A program made the translations under genes and the position numbers. Source: CAMLIZ01 sp040758375 (GTDB taxonomy: Bacteria; Pseudomonadota; Gammaproteobacteria; Burkholderiales; Burkholderiaceae_C). From it: a stretch of DNA of 64,000 nt. This document shows, piece by piece, positions 10,094-21,192 of the stretch. Location of the stretch: assembly GCA_040758375.1 (NCBI GenBank), contig JBFLWE010000013.1, forward strand, positions 1 through 64,000, given 5' to 3'. The stretch's first letter is position 1, and each line of letters starts with the position of its first letter. The notes beneath the pieces were generated by a model. It had not been told where the DNA came from and did no database searches. It worked only from the letters and a program-made list of their open reading frames with translations.

Positions 10094-11047
10094 ATGCCGC
10101 TCGGCACCCTCGACCGCAACCCGCCGCCATTCTTCCGCCAGGGCCCTTCGGCCTTCAGCAAGCTCGTGTTCTTCTCGGCGCTGGCGGTGTTCCTGATGGT
10201 GGCCGACACCCGCTTCAAGCTGGCGGTGCCGCTGCGCGCGGCCATCGCCACCGTGCTCCATCCGGTGGAGCGCACGCTGCGCGTGCCGCTGGAGATGTGG
10301 TCCGGCGGCGCCGGCTACCTGCAAGGCTTGTCGCGCGCGCTGGCGTCGGAAGACGAGGCCCGGCGCCAGCTGGCCGCGCAGGCCGAGCGTTCGGCCCGCG
10401 TGGACCAGCTGACCAGCGAGAACGCCCGTCTGCGCGCGCTGCTCGAACTGCGGCCCGCGTTGCAGGTGCGCTCGGTCAGCGCCGAAGTGCTCTACGAAGC
10501 CCCGGACCCGTTCTCGCGCAAGGTGGTGCTGGACCGCGGCGCGCTGCACGGCGTGGCGCTGGGTTCGCCGGTGGTCAACGAAGCCGGAGTGCTGGGGCAG
10601 GTGACGCGGGTGTTCCCGATGAACGCCGAGGTGTCGCTGCTCACCGACAAGGACGCCGCGATTCCGGTGCTCAACAGCCGCACGCAGCAGCGCAGCGTGG
10701 CCTTCGGCACGGCGCTGGGCGGCGGGCTGGAGCTGCGTTTCGTGGCCAGCAATGCCGACGTGCAGCCCGGTGACCTGCTCACCACCTCGGGCGTGGATGC
10801 GGTGTACCCGGCCGGCCTGCCGGTGGCCAGGGTGAGCCTGGTGGACCGCAAGGCTGATTCGGGCTTTGCGCGCATCCGGCTGCAGCCCACCGCCAACCCG
10901 GACGCCGTGCGCCATGTGTTGGTGCTGGAGCCGCTGAACCTGCAGATGCCCCAGCGGCCCGAAAGCGAGGCCGCTGCGTCGCCGCAAGCGGCGGGCTCAG
11001 CGCCGCGCAAGGCGGCGGCGCGGCCCGCGACGGGAGCGTCGCGATGA
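10094..11047 (+). CDS. mreC: Rod shape-determining protein MreC
   Basis: Periplasmic scaffold of the elongasome that binds PBP2. The 317 residues have a short cytoplasmic start, one membrane helix near residues 22-36 (KLVFFSALAVFLMVA), a coiled coil near residues 80-120 (EDEARRQLAAQAERSARVDQ) and the beta-rich MreC domain with VVLDRGALHGV and DLLTTSGVDAVYPAGLPVA. The last 40 residues are Ala/Pro/Arg-rich and probably disordered. The stop overlaps the mreD start as ATGA. Confidence 0.93.
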   Translation: MPLGTLDRNPPPFFRQGPSAFSKLVFFSALAVFLMVADTRFKLAVPLRAAIATVLHPVERTLRVPLEMWSGGAGYLQGLSRALASEDEARRQLAAQAERSARVDQLTSENARLRALLELRPALQVRSVSAEVLYEAPDPFSRKVVLDRGALHGVALGSPVVNEAGVLGQVTRVFPMNAEVSLLTDKDAAIPVLNSRTQQRSVAFGTALGGGLELRFVASNADVQPGDLLTTSGVDAVYPAGLPVARVSLVDRKADSGFARIRLQPTANPDAVRHVLVLEPLNLQMPQRPESEAAASPQAAGSAPRKAAARPATGASR

Positions 11048-11565
11048 TCATGCCGCGCGGCACCGGGCAGCTGCTGCTGCCGCTGAACCCGGTGTACATG
11101 TGGTTCACGCTGCTCGTGGCCTTCATGCTCAACCTGGTGCCGTTCGGCCGGGTGCCGGCGATGCCCGACTTCCTGGCGGTGGCGCTGGTGTTCTGGAGCG
11201 TGCACCAGCCGCTGCGCGTGGGCGTGGGCGCGGCCTTCGTGTTCGGGCTGCTGATGGACGTGCACCACAGCGCGTTGCTGGGCCAGCATGCGCTGAGCTA
11301 CACGCTGCTGGTGTTCCTGTCGATCACCCTGCACCGCCGGCTGCTCTGGTTCAGCGTGCCCTCGCAGGCGTTGCAGCTGCTGCCGCTGTTCGCCGGCGCA
11401 CACCTGGTCGCCACGCTGGTGCGCCTGCTGGCGGGCGACATGTTCCCCGGCTGGAGCCTGCTGCTGGCGCCGCTGTTCGAGGCGCTGCTGTGGCCGGTGG
11501 CCAACTGGCTGCTGCTGGCGCCGCAGCGCCGCCCGCCCGACCGCGACGAACAACGCCCGCTGTAG
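11044..11565 (+). CDS. mreD: Rod shape-determining protein MreD
   Basis: Small integral membrane partner of MreC, 173 residues with about five hydrophobic segments. It includes the family-like MPDFLAVALVFWSVHQP and GLLMDVHHSALLGQHAL stretches near residues 40-90. The ATG overlaps the mreC stop by four bases. The stop TAG is directly followed by the ATG of mrdA, which suggests coupled translation through the elongasome operon. Confidence 0.92.
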   Translation: MIMPRGTGQLLLPLNPVYMWFTLLVAFMLNLVPFGRVPAMPDFLAVALVFWSVHQPLRVGVGAAFVFGLLMDVHHSALLGQHALSYTLLVFLSITLHRRLLWFSVPSQALQLLPLFAGAHLVATLVRLLAGDMFPGWSLLLAPLFEALLWPVANWLLLAPQRRPPDRDEQRPL

Positions 11566-13560
11566 ATGACCGAGCTGAAAAATGTCGAGCGGGAACTGTC
11601 GCGGTTCAGGCTGCGCCTGTTCGCGGCCGCGGCTTTCGTGCTGTTTGCCTTCGGCCTGCTGACGCTGCGGCTGGTGCACCTGCAGATCCTGAAGCACGAC
11701 GAGTTTTCGGTGCGCGCCGAGAACAACCGCATTTCGGTGGTGCCCATCGTGCCCAACCGTGGTCTGATCGTCGACCGCAACGGCGTGGTGCTCGCCAACA
11801 ACTATTCGGCCTACACGCTGGAGATCACGCCGTCCAAGCTCGACCGCCCGATCGAGGCCGTGGTCGACGACCTGGCCGGCATCGTGAGCATCGAGTTGCG
11901 CGACCGCCGGCGCTTCCGCAAGCTGCTGGAGGAGTCCAAGAGCTTCGAGTCGCTGCCCATCCGCACCAAGCTGTCCGACGAGGAGGTGGCGCGCTTCACC
12001 GCGCAGCGCTTCCGTTTTCCGGGCGTGGAGATCAAGGCGCGGCTGTTCCGCCACTACCCCTTCGGAGAGCTGGCCAGCCACGTGCTGGGCTACATCGGCC
12101 GCATCAATGCCAAGGAGGAGGAGGCGCTGGAGGAAGAGTCCGACGAGGTGCGGGCCAACTACCGCGGCACCGACTACATCGGCAAGCTGGGCATCGAGCA
12201 GAACTACGAGCGCGACCTGCACGGCATCACCGGCTTCGAGGAGGTGGAGACCAGCGCCGGCGGCCGCGCGGTGCGGCGCCTGAAGTCCAGTCCGGCCACG
12301 CCGGGCAACACCGTGCGCCTGTCCATCGACATCCAGCTGCAGCGCATGGTCGAGCAGCTCTATGGCGAGCGGCGCGGCGCGCTGGTGGCCATGGACCCGC
12401 GCACCGGCGAGGTGCTGGCCTTCGTGAGCAAGCCCACCTTCGACCCCAACCTGTTCGTCGACGGCATCGACGTCGAGTCGTGGAAGGAGCTCAACGAGTC
12501 GATCGACAAGCCGCTGCTCAACCGCGCGCTCAACGGCCTGTACCCGCCGGGCTCGACCTACAAGCCCTTCATGGCGCTGGCCGCGCTGAACACCGGCAAG
12601 CGCACTCCGCAGCAGGCCATCTCGGACCCCGGCTACTTCTGGTTCGGCAACCACAAGTTCCGCGACGACAAGGAGGGCGGCCACGGCGTGGTGGACATGT
12701 ACCGCTCGATCGTGCATTCCTGCGACACCTACTACTACATCCTCGCCAACGACATGGGCGTGGACCTGATGGCGCAGCAGATGGCGCCCTTCGGCTTCGG
12801 CCAGATCACCGGCATCGACATCCGCGGCGAGTCGCGCGGCATCCTGCCGTCCACCGAATGGAAGCGGCGCGCCTACCGCAAGCCCGAGCAGCAGCGCTGG
12901 TATGCCGGCGAGACCATCTCGCTGGGCATCGGCCAGGGTTACAACAGCTTCACCGTGCTGCAGATGGCGCTGGCCACCGCCACGCTGGCCTCCGGCGGCA
13001 CGCGTTGGAAGCCCCACCTGGTGAAGGAGGTGGTCGACGTGATCGACGGCAGCGCGCGCAAGATCGCCGCCACGCCGCTGGAGCCGGTGAAGCTCAAGCC
13101 TGAGCATGTGGCCGTGGTCACCAACGCGCTGGTGGGCGTGAACAAGGAAGGCACCTCCGCGCGCGCCTTCATGGGCGCCGGCTACGTGTCGGCGGGCAAG
13201 ACCGGCACGGCGCAGGTGGTGGGCATCAAGGCGAACGAAAAGTACGACGCGAGCAAGCTCGCGGAGCACCTGCGCGACCACGCCCTCTACATGGCCTATG
13301 CCCCCGCCGAGAACCCGCGCATCGCGCTCGCGCTGATCGTCGAGAACGCCGGCTTCGGTGCGCAATCGGCCGCCCCGATCGCGCGCCGCGTGTTCGACTA
13401 CTGGCTGATGGGGCTGTACCCGACGCCGGAAGACATCGCCGCAGTGCAAGCCGGCAAGGCCACCGCGCCGGTGAAACCGCCTGTGCCCGCAGCGCAGGCA
13501 GCGTCGGCCGCGCTGGCGGCCTCCGCACCCGAAGTGGCGGCCAGCCGTGTCTTGCCGTAG
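11566..13560 (+). CDS. mrdA: Penicillin-binding protein 2, elongation transpeptidase
   Basis: Class B PBP that crosslinks peptidoglycan during lateral growth with RodA and MreBCD. It has 664 residues: one N-terminal membrane helix (about 18-42), a dimerisation/pedestal domain containing VPIVPNRGLIVDRNG and YIGRINAKE, and the transpeptidase domain. Catalytic motifs are intact: SxxK as STYK at about residue 330 (the acylated Ser), SxN-type SCD at about 385, and KTG at about 545. The tail after residue 620 is Ala/Pro-rich. It starts directly on the base after the mreD stop. Confidence 0.95.
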   Translation: MTELKNVERELSRFRLRLFAAAAFVLFAFGLLTLRLVHLQILKHDEFSVRAENNRISVVPIVPNRGLIVDRNGVVLANNYSAYTLEITPSKLDRPIEAVVDDLAGIVSIELRDRRRFRKLLEESKSFESLPIRTKLSDEEVARFTAQRFRFPGVEIKARLFRHYPFGELASHVLGYIGRINAKEEEALEEESDEVRANYRGTDYIGKLGIEQNYERDLHGITGFEEVETSAGGRAVRRLKSSPATPGNTVRLSIDIQLQRMVEQLYGERRGALVAMDPRTGEVLAFVSKPTFDPNLFVDGIDVESWKELNESIDKPLLNRALNGLYPPGSTYKPFMALAALNTGKRTPQQAISDPGYFWFGNHKFRDDKEGGHGVVDMYRSIVHSCDTYYYILANDMGVDLMAQQMAPFGFGQITGIDIRGESRGILPSTEWKRRAYRKPEQQRWYAGETISLGIGQGYNSFTVLQMALATATLASGGTRWKPHLVKEVVDVIDGSARKIAATPLEPVKLKPEHVAVVTNALVGVNKEGTSARAFMGAGYVSAGKTGTAQVVGIKANEKYDASKLAEHLRDHALYMAYAPAENPRIALALIVENAGFGAQSAAPIARRVFDYWLMGLYPTPEDIAAVQAGKATAPVKPPVPAAQAASAALAASAPEVAASRVLP

Positions 13561-13569
13561 GAGGCGTCG

Positions 13570-14724
13570 ATGAGCACCGTGGTCAACAAGCCGACGCTGT
13601 GGCAGCGCGTGAAGCCGGTGTTCAGCGGCTTCGACCCGGTGCTGGGGCTGGCCGTGCTGCTGCTGTGCGGCATGGGCCTGGTCACCATGTACTCGGCCGG
13701 CTACGACTCGGGCACGCGCTTTCCCGATCACTTGCGCAACATGCTGCTGGCCGCCGGCGTGATGTTTCTCGTGGCGCAGGTGCCGCCGCAGCGCCTGATG
13801 GCCTTGGCCGTGCCGCTGTACACGCTGGGGGTGGCGCTGCTGATCGCCACCGCGCTGTTCGGCATCACCAAGAAGGGCGCCACCCGCTGGCTCAACGTGG
13901 GCGTGGTGATCCAGCCTTCCGAGATCCTGAAGATCGCGATGCCGTTGATGCTGGCCTGGTGGTTCCAGCGCCGCGAAGGACAGTTGCGCGGGCCGGATTT
14001 CACCGTGGCGGGCCTGCTGCTGGCGCTGCCGGTCGGGCTGATCGTCAAGCAGCCCGACCTGGGCACGGCGATCCTCGTGTTCTCGGGCGGCTTCTACGTC
14101 ATCTTCTTCGCCGGGCTGTCGTGGCGGCTCATCCTGCCGGTGCTGCTGGTCGGCGCAGTGGGCATCGGCGCGCTGGTGGCGGCCGGCTCCAGCATCTGCC
14201 AGCCCGACGTGCAGTGGCCCTTGCTGCGCGAATACCAGAAGCACCGCGTGTGCACGCTGCTCGACCCCACGACCGACCCGCTGGGCAAGGGCTTCCACAT
14301 CATCCAGGGCATGATCGCCATCGGCTCGGGCGGCTTCACCGGCAAGGGCTTCATGAAGGGCACGCAGACCCACCTGGAGTTCATTCCCGAGCGCACCACC
14401 GACTTCATCTTCGCCGCCTTCTCCGAGGAGTTCGGCTTCGTCGGCGTGCTGGCGCTGCTGTTCGCTTTCGTCTTCCTGATCTTCCGCGGGCTGGCCATCG
14501 CCGCCGAAGCGCCGATGCTGTTCTCGCGCCTGCTGGCCGGTGCCATCACGCTGAGCTTCTTCACCTATGCCTTCGTCAACATGGGCATGGTCAGCGGCAT
14601 CCTGCCGGTGGTGGGCATCCCGCTGCCGTTCATCAGCTATGGCGGCACGGCCATGGTGACGCTGGGGCTGGGGCTGGGCATGCTGATGTCGATCGCGCGC
14701 AGCCGCAGGTTGATGCAGACATGA
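13570..14724 (+). CDS. rodA: Elongasome glycosyltransferase RodA
   Basis: SEDS-family membrane enzyme that polymerises lipid II into glycan strands, paired with PBP2. The 384 residues form about ten membrane helices. Family signatures include GATRWLNVG..IQPSE, the VKQPDLGTA segment carrying the catalytically important Asp, FIPERTTDFIFAAFSEEFGF, and the closing PFISYGGTAM. It lies nine bases after mrdA and its stop overlaps the next start as ATGA. Confidence 0.95.
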   Translation: MSTVVNKPTLWQRVKPVFSGFDPVLGLAVLLLCGMGLVTMYSAGYDSGTRFPDHLRNMLLAAGVMFLVAQVPPQRLMALAVPLYTLGVALLIATALFGITKKGATRWLNVGVVIQPSEILKIAMPLMLAWWFQRREGQLRGPDFTVAGLLLALPVGLIVKQPDLGTAILVFSGGFYVIFFAGLSWRLILPVLLVGAVGIGALVAAGSSICQPDVQWPLLREYQKHRVCTLLDPTTDPLGKGFHIIQGMIAIGSGGFTGKGFMKGTQTHLEFIPERTTDFIFAAFSEEFGFVGVLALLFAFVFLIFRGLAIAAEAPMLFSRLLAGAITLSFFTYAFVNMGMVSGILPVVGIPLPFISYGGTAMVTLGLGLGMLMSIARSRRLMQT

Positions 14725-15611
14725 GCACGGGCCCACGCCGCATCGGCATCGTCGGCATCGGCAACATGGGGCTGCCCATCGCACGGCGGCTGCTCGATGC
14801 GGGCTACGAGGTGTGCGTGCGCGACCTCGATGCCGGGCGCGAGGCGCTGGCGCTGCAGCACGGGGCACGCACCGCACCCACGCCGGCGCAGCTGGCCGCC
14901 GTGAGCGAGTGCGTGATCGTCGCCGTGGTCGATGGCGCCCAGACCGAAGCCGTGCTGTTCGGCGCCGACGGCGTGGCGGCCGCGGCCCGCGTGGGGCTGG
15001 CGGTGGTGCTGTGCCCCACCATCGCGCCGAGCGATACCGAGCGCTTTGCCGAGCGCCTGGCGCAGCAGGGCGTGGCCACGCTCGATGCGCCGATGTCCGG
15101 CGGACCGGTCCGTGCGCGCGACGGCAGCATGAGCCTCATGGTGGCCTGCGACGACGCGGTGTTCGCGCGGCACGAGGCGCTGCTGCGCACGCTGTCGTCG
15201 CGCCTGGTCCGGCTCGGCCCGCGCATCGGCGACGGCGCGCGCACCAAGCTGGTCAACAACCTGCTGGCGGCCGTCCAGCTGGCAGGGGCCGCCGAAGCGC
15301 TGGCGCTGGCCGCGCGGCTGGGCCTGGACCCCGCCCGCACGCTGGAGGTGATCGAAGCCTCCAGCGGCCAGAGCTGGATCGCCTCCGACCGCCTGCGCCG
15401 GGCGCTGCAAGGCGACCCCACGCCGCATGCGCACGCTGCCCTGCTCGCCAAGGACAGCGCACTGGCCTGCGACATGGCCGCGGCGGCGGGGATCGCGCTG
15501 ACCCTGGGCGAGCCGGCGCGGCAGCGCTTCGCGGCGTTTTGCGCGGCCGGCCATGCGCTGGAGGACGACTCGGCGCTGTACCGCTGGCTGCTCGAAGGCG
15601 GCGGCGCATAG
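14721..15611 (+). CDS. NAD(P)-dependent beta-hydroxyacid dehydrogenase family protein
   Basis: Member of the 3-hydroxyisobutyrate / tartronate semialdehyde reductase family, 296 residues. The Rossmann motif GIVGIGNMGLPIA is at residues 8-20, the substrate-binding DAPMSGGPVRA near residue 125 and the catalytic Lys in RTKLVNNLL near residue 175. The substrate cannot be told from sequence. Its ATG overlaps the rodA stop by four bases, so it is the last gene of the elongasome operon, although no functional link to cell shape is obvious. It converges on the sensor kinase gene. Confidence 0.85.
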   Translation: MSTGPRRIGIVGIGNMGLPIARRLLDAGYEVCVRDLDAGREALALQHGARTAPTPAQLAAVSECVIVAVVDGAQTEAVLFGADGVAAAARVGLAVVLCPTIAPSDTERFAERLAQQGVATLDAPMSGGPVRARDGSMSLMVACDDAVFARHEALLRTLSSRLVRLGPRIGDGARTKLVNNLLAAVQLAGAAEALALAARLGLDPARTLEVIEASSGQSWIASDRLRRALQGDPTPHAHAALLAKDSALACDMAAAAGIALTLGEPARQRFAAFCAAGHALEDDSALYRWLLEGGGA

Positions 15612-15632
15612 CGCGCTCGCCGTGGGCGCGCG

Positions 15633-17229
15633 CTATGCGCCCGACGTGCCGTCGGTGCGGAAACGCACGATGACGCGGGTGCCGGGCTGGCCGTTGGCGG
15701 CGCGCGGCTGCGCATCCTCCACCACGATCTCCGCGCCGTGGCGCTGCGCGATCTCGCGCACGATCGCCAGCCCGAGGCCGCTGCCGTCCACGTTGGTGCC
15801 CAGCGCGCGGTAGAAGGGCTGGAACACCAGCTCGCGCTCGGCCTCGGGGATGCCGGGGCCCGAGTCTTCGACCTGCAGCACGATCACCTGGCCGAACGGA
15901 TCGGGCAGCACGCGCACCGTGACCGTGCCGCCCGAGGGCGTGTACTGCAGCGCGTTGTCCACCAGGTTGCGCACCAGCTCGCGCACCAGCACCGGCTGGC
16001 CGAACAGGTGCAGCCGCGGGTCGTCGCGCTCCGGGCCTTCGTAGCCGAGGTCGATGCGCTTGTCCAGCGCGCGCGGCACGAAGTCGCGCACCGTCTCGGT
16101 GGCCAAGCGCACCAGCGGCACCTCCTGGCGGCGTCGCGCCTGTTCGTTGTCTTCGGCGCGCGCCAGCGCCAGCAACTGGTTGACCATGTGCGCGGCGCGC
16201 TGGCTCGAGCGCGCGATCTGCTGCAGCGAGCGCTTGAGCGCCTGCGGGTCCTGCCGGCCGGCGTCGATCTCCTGCTGCGCCAGCTCGGCCTGGGTGCGCA
16301 GGCCGGCCAGCGGCGTCTTCAGCTGGTGGGCCGCATCGGCCAGGAAGTACTTCTGCTGCGCCATCGACTGGTCCAGCCGCGCCAGCAGGTCGTTGATGGC
16401 GCGCACCAGCGGCGCCACCTCCTCCGGCGCATTGCGCTCGTCGATCGGGCTCAGGTCGTGGCTCTGGCGCTGGCGGATGCGGTGCTGCAGCTCATTGAGC
16501 GGCGCGATGCCGCGCGCCAGCGCCAGCCACACCAGCAGCACCGCCAGCGGCAGGATCACGAACTGCGGCAGGATCACGCCCTTGATGATCTCGGTGGCCA
16601 GGCGCGAGCGCCGGTCCAGCGTCTCGGCCACCTGCACCAGCGGCGGCGTCTCGCCCGGCGCGGCGCTTTGCGGCAGCCACAGGTAGGCCACGCGCACCGA
16701 CTCGCCATGCACCGTGTCGTCGCGAAAGCGCAGCTCGCTGCCCGCCGCGGGGCGCTCGTCCTCCGGCACCGGCAGCTGGCGCTCGCCGCTGACCAGCTCG
16801 CCGCGCAGGCCCAGCACCTGGTAGTGCAGCTGGTCGGTGTCATCCGAGCGCAGCAGGTCGGTCACCAGCTCCGGCGTGCGCACGTTCACCACGCGCCGCA
16901 CCGAAGGCCCCGCCGGCTGCTCGACCACCACCACGCGGCGCGCGACGGCACGCGCCATCTCGCCCAGCTCGCGGTCATAGGGCCTGCTGGCGATGCCCTG
17001 TGCCACCAGCCAGGTGAGCGCCACGCTCATCGGCCATAGCAGCAGCAGCGGCGCCAGCATCCAGTCCAGGATCTCGCCGAACAGCGAGCGCTGCTCGCGC
17101 GGGGTCAACGGAGCCGACGGCTTCCCAGCGAACACGGCGGACCCGGCTTTGCCGGTCCGCTCGTGTTGCCCCCTCGAGGGGGCCACCGAAGGCGGTAGGG
17201 GCGGGGCCTTCTCAGGCAGGGGCGCAGCC

Positions 17230-17237
<8 letters not shown>
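15633..17237 (-). CDS. Sensor histidine kinase (QseC/TctE type)
   Basis: Membrane histidine kinase partner of the regulator at 17230-17904. From the GTG at 17237 it has 534 residues: a first membrane helix at about 60-80 (MLAPLLLLWPMSVALTW), a periplasmic 2CSK_N-like sensor region, a second helix at about 215-240, HAMP, the H-box HQLKTPLAGL, N-box NLVDNALQY, and ATP-lid motifs DSGPGIPEAE and GSGLGLAIV. The start is doubtful. The first 40 codons lie in a palindromic repeat and read as low-complexity Pro/Ala/Gly. A TTG at 17108 in front of TPREQRSLFGEIL is an alternative. The GTG overlaps the regulator stop by eight bases. Confidence 0.85.
17131..17183. repeat. Palindromic repeat at the regulator-kinase junction
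   Basis: A long imperfect hairpin (17131-17167) has arms AACACG/CGTGTT, GCGGACC/GGTCCGC and GGC/GCC with only two single-base bulges. It abuts a perfect palindrome GCCCCCTCGAGGGGGC (17168-17183). This structure is typical of dispersed intergenic repeats, yet here it lies inside the open frame of the kinase 5' end. Copies elsewhere in the genome cannot be seen from this window. Confidence 0.6.
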
Positions 17238-17904
<667 letters not shown>

Positions 17905-17986
17905 GCCCTTGTCTCCTTCTTGAACTCTGCGGTTCGGCCAGCGTTTCGATTCTAGGGATTCGGGTCCGGCAGCCCCGGCAAAATCA

Positions 17987-18017
17987 CTGTACGAATATCC
18001 AGCCACTCTGCCATAAT
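17987..18017 (+). promoter_or_regulatory. LexA box and -10 of recA
   Basis: CTGTACGAATATCCAG at 17987-18002 fits the LexA consensus CTG-N10-CAG. It is followed ten bases later by CATAAT (18012-18017), one mismatch from the -10 consensus. This places the repressor site over the -35 region, as in other recA promoters. It indicates SOS control of recA and probably recX. Confidence 0.8.
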
Positions 18018-18046
18018 GCGCGCCAAGTCACCCGGAGATATCGCAA

Positions 18047-19090
18047 ATGGACGCACCCGTCAAAGCCCTGAACACCGAAAAGGCCAAGGCCCTGCAGGCC
18101 GCGCTGGCCCAGATCGAAAAGCAGTTCGGCAAGGGCTCGATCATGCGCCTGGGCGAGGGCGAGAAGATCGAGGACATCCAGGTCGTCTCCACCGGCTCGC
18201 TGGGGCTGGACATCGCGCTGGGCGTCGGCGGCCTGCCGCGCGGCCGCGTGATCGAGATCTTCGGCCCCGAGTCGTCCGGCAAGACCACCCTCACGCTGCA
18301 GGTCATCGCCGAAATGCAGAAGCAGCAGGGCGTGTGCGCCTTCATCGACGCCGAGCACGCGCTCGACGTGCAATACGCGCAGAAGCTGGGCGTCAACCTG
18401 CAAGACCTGCTGATCTCCCAGCCCGACACCGGCGAACAGGCGCTGGAGATCGTCGATGCGCTGGTGCGCTCCGGCTCGGTCGACCTGATCGTCATCGACT
18501 CCGTGGCCGCGCTCACCCCCAAGGCCGAGCTCGAGGGCGAAATGGGCGATTCCCTGCCCGGCCTGCAGGCGCGGCTCATGAGCCAGGCCCTGCGCAAGCT
18601 CACCGCCACCATCAAGAAGACCAACTGCACGGTCATCTTCATCAACCAGATCCGCATGAAGATCGGCGTGATGTTCGGCAACCCCGAAACCACCACCGGC
18701 GGCAACGCGCTGAAGTTCTACGCCTCGGTGCGTCTGGACATCCGCCGCACCGGCAGCATCAAGAAGGGCGAAGAAGTCATCGGCAGCGAGACCAAGGTCA
18801 AGGTGGTCAAGAACAAGGTCAGCCCCCCGTTCAAGACGGCGGAGTTCGACATCCTCTACGGCGAGGGCATCAGCCGCGAGGGCGAGATCATCGACATGGG
18901 CGTGGCCAACAAGATCCTTGAGAAGTCCGGCGCCTGGTACGCCTACAACGGCGAGAAGATCGGCCAGGGCAAGGACAACGCCCGCGAGTTCTTGCGCGAG
19001 AACCCCGAGGTGGCGGTGGAAATCGAAAACAAGGTCCGCGAGGCCGTGGGCATCCCGGCGCTGCCCGGCGGCGCCGCGGCGTCCGAATAA
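18047..19090 (+). CDS. recA: Recombinase RecA
   Basis: DNA strand-exchange ATPase and co-protease for LexA. The 347 residues are close to the family length. Visible are Walker A GPESSGKTT near residues 70-78, the Walker B LIVIDSV, L2-loop NQIRMKIGVMFGNPETTTGG and KVKVVKNKVSPPFK. The C-terminus is shorter in acidic residues than in E. coli, ending GGAAASE. A GGAGA ribosome binding site precedes the ATG. A LexA site is upstream and recX downstream. Confidence 0.98.
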   Translation: MDAPVKALNTEKAKALQAALAQIEKQFGKGSIMRLGEGEKIEDIQVVSTGSLGLDIALGVGGLPRGRVIEIFGPESSGKTTLTLQVIAEMQKQQGVCAFIDAEHALDVQYAQKLGVNLQDLLISQPDTGEQALEIVDALVRSGSVDLIVIDSVAALTPKAELEGEMGDSLPGLQARLMSQALRKLTATIKKTNCTVIFINQIRMKIGVMFGNPETTTGGNALKFYASVRLDIRRTGSIKKGEEVIGSETKVKVVKNKVSPPFKTAEFDILYGEGISREGEIIDMGVANKILEKSGAWYAYNGEKIGQGKDNAREFLRENPEVAVEIENKVREAVGIPALPGGAAASE

Positions 19091-19138
19091 GCCAGCGTCC
19101 TGCAGGAGGCGGCACGTTGCCGCCCCGGCCCCGCCGTC

Positions 19139-19660
19139 ATGCCTCGCGAGCGGCTTTCTCTGAAGGCGCGTGCGCTGCAGTGGCTGGCGCAGCGCGAGCA
19201 CAGCCGCGCCGAGTTACGGCGCAAGCTGCTGCGGGTGGCGCGCGCCGAAGCCGCGCAGCGGCTGGCCGCCGTCGATGCCGCGGCCCAGCAACCCGATACG
19301 CCCGCCGGCTGCGCGGACGCCGAGCGCTGCGTCGAGCAACTGCTCGACTGGCTGCAGCAGCATCGCTATCTTTCCGAGGCCCGGTTCGTCGAAAGCCGGG
19401 TGCAGGCGCGTGCCGCCCGGTACGGCAACCAGCGCATCCGGCAGGAGCTGGCGCAGCACGGACTTGCGCCCGACGAATCCACGGCCCGGCAACTGCGCGA
19501 GTCCGAGCTGGCCCGGGCCCGCGCCGTGTGGCAGCGCAAGTTCGGGGCACCCGCCGCCGACGCGCAGGAGCGGGCACGCCAGATGCGCTTTCTGGCGCAG
19601 CGCGGCTTCTCGTCCGACGTGGTGCGCAAGGTGGTGAACGCCTGTGACGCGGACGATTGA
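19139..19660 (+). CDS. recX: RecA regulator RecX
   Basis: Regulator that binds RecA filaments and limits their extension. The 173 residues show the helical RecX pattern: LSLKARALQWLAQREHSRAELRRKLL at the N-terminus, LDWLQQHRYLSEARFVES in the middle and MRFLAQRGFSSDVVRKVV at the end. A spacer of about 20 residues rich in Ala (residues 40-60) separates the first two. It starts 48 bases after recA on the same strand, so it is likely co-transcribed under SOS control. Confidence 0.9.
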   Translation: MPRERLSLKARALQWLAQREHSRAELRRKLLRVARAEAAQRLAAVDAAAQQPDTPAGCADAERCVEQLLDWLQQHRYLSEARFVESRVQARAARYGNQRIRQELAQHGLAPDESTARQLRESELARARAVWQRKFGAPAADAQERARQMRFLAQRGFSSDVVRKVVNACDADD

Positions 19661-20005
19661 GTTTCATTGCGTGCACGAGGCGCCGGCCGCGCGACAGCCG
19701 GCAGACAGCGCGCTGTCAGGCTTGCGGCGGTGCAGCATGCTAAAGTCCGCCGTTCCCGAAACCGGCTGAAACCGCCCAGGCGCCAGCCGCCTTTCACGGC
19801 CTGCCATGCCCCTCCATCCCGCCGCTCAACAGCGACTGCTGCGGGCACGTCCGTTTCGCGACGTGCGGGGCGGCGCCTCTGCGGCCTCTTCTTCCTCGCC
19901 TACGCAATCTCCACTGCGCCGGCCGGCGTGGGCCGGTGCACCATGCGCGCCGTGCGTGGCGGGCGCTGCCTGACCGTTCCCTTTTCTTCTCACACTGTCC
20001 GACCC
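19661..20005. other. Intergenic region recX-sucC (345 bases)
   Basis: I see no convincing gene here; frames through it lack family features. It holds an extended -10-like element, TGC followed by TAAAGT (19741-19746), which could start sucCD transcription with a leader of about 250 bases. Just before it is GACAGCGCGCTGTC (19705-19718), a palindrome that might be an operator. No riboswitch fold was recognised. Confidence 0.4.
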
Positions 20006-21166
<1,161 letters not shown>

Positions 21167-21192
21167 GAAGCACGCCGCAGGAACCCCGACCC

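Noticed and set aside
10492..14877. Long minus-strand open frame opposite mreC-mreD-mrdA-rodA
   Set aside because: Shadow of conserved elongasome genes; composition is biased and no motif is present.
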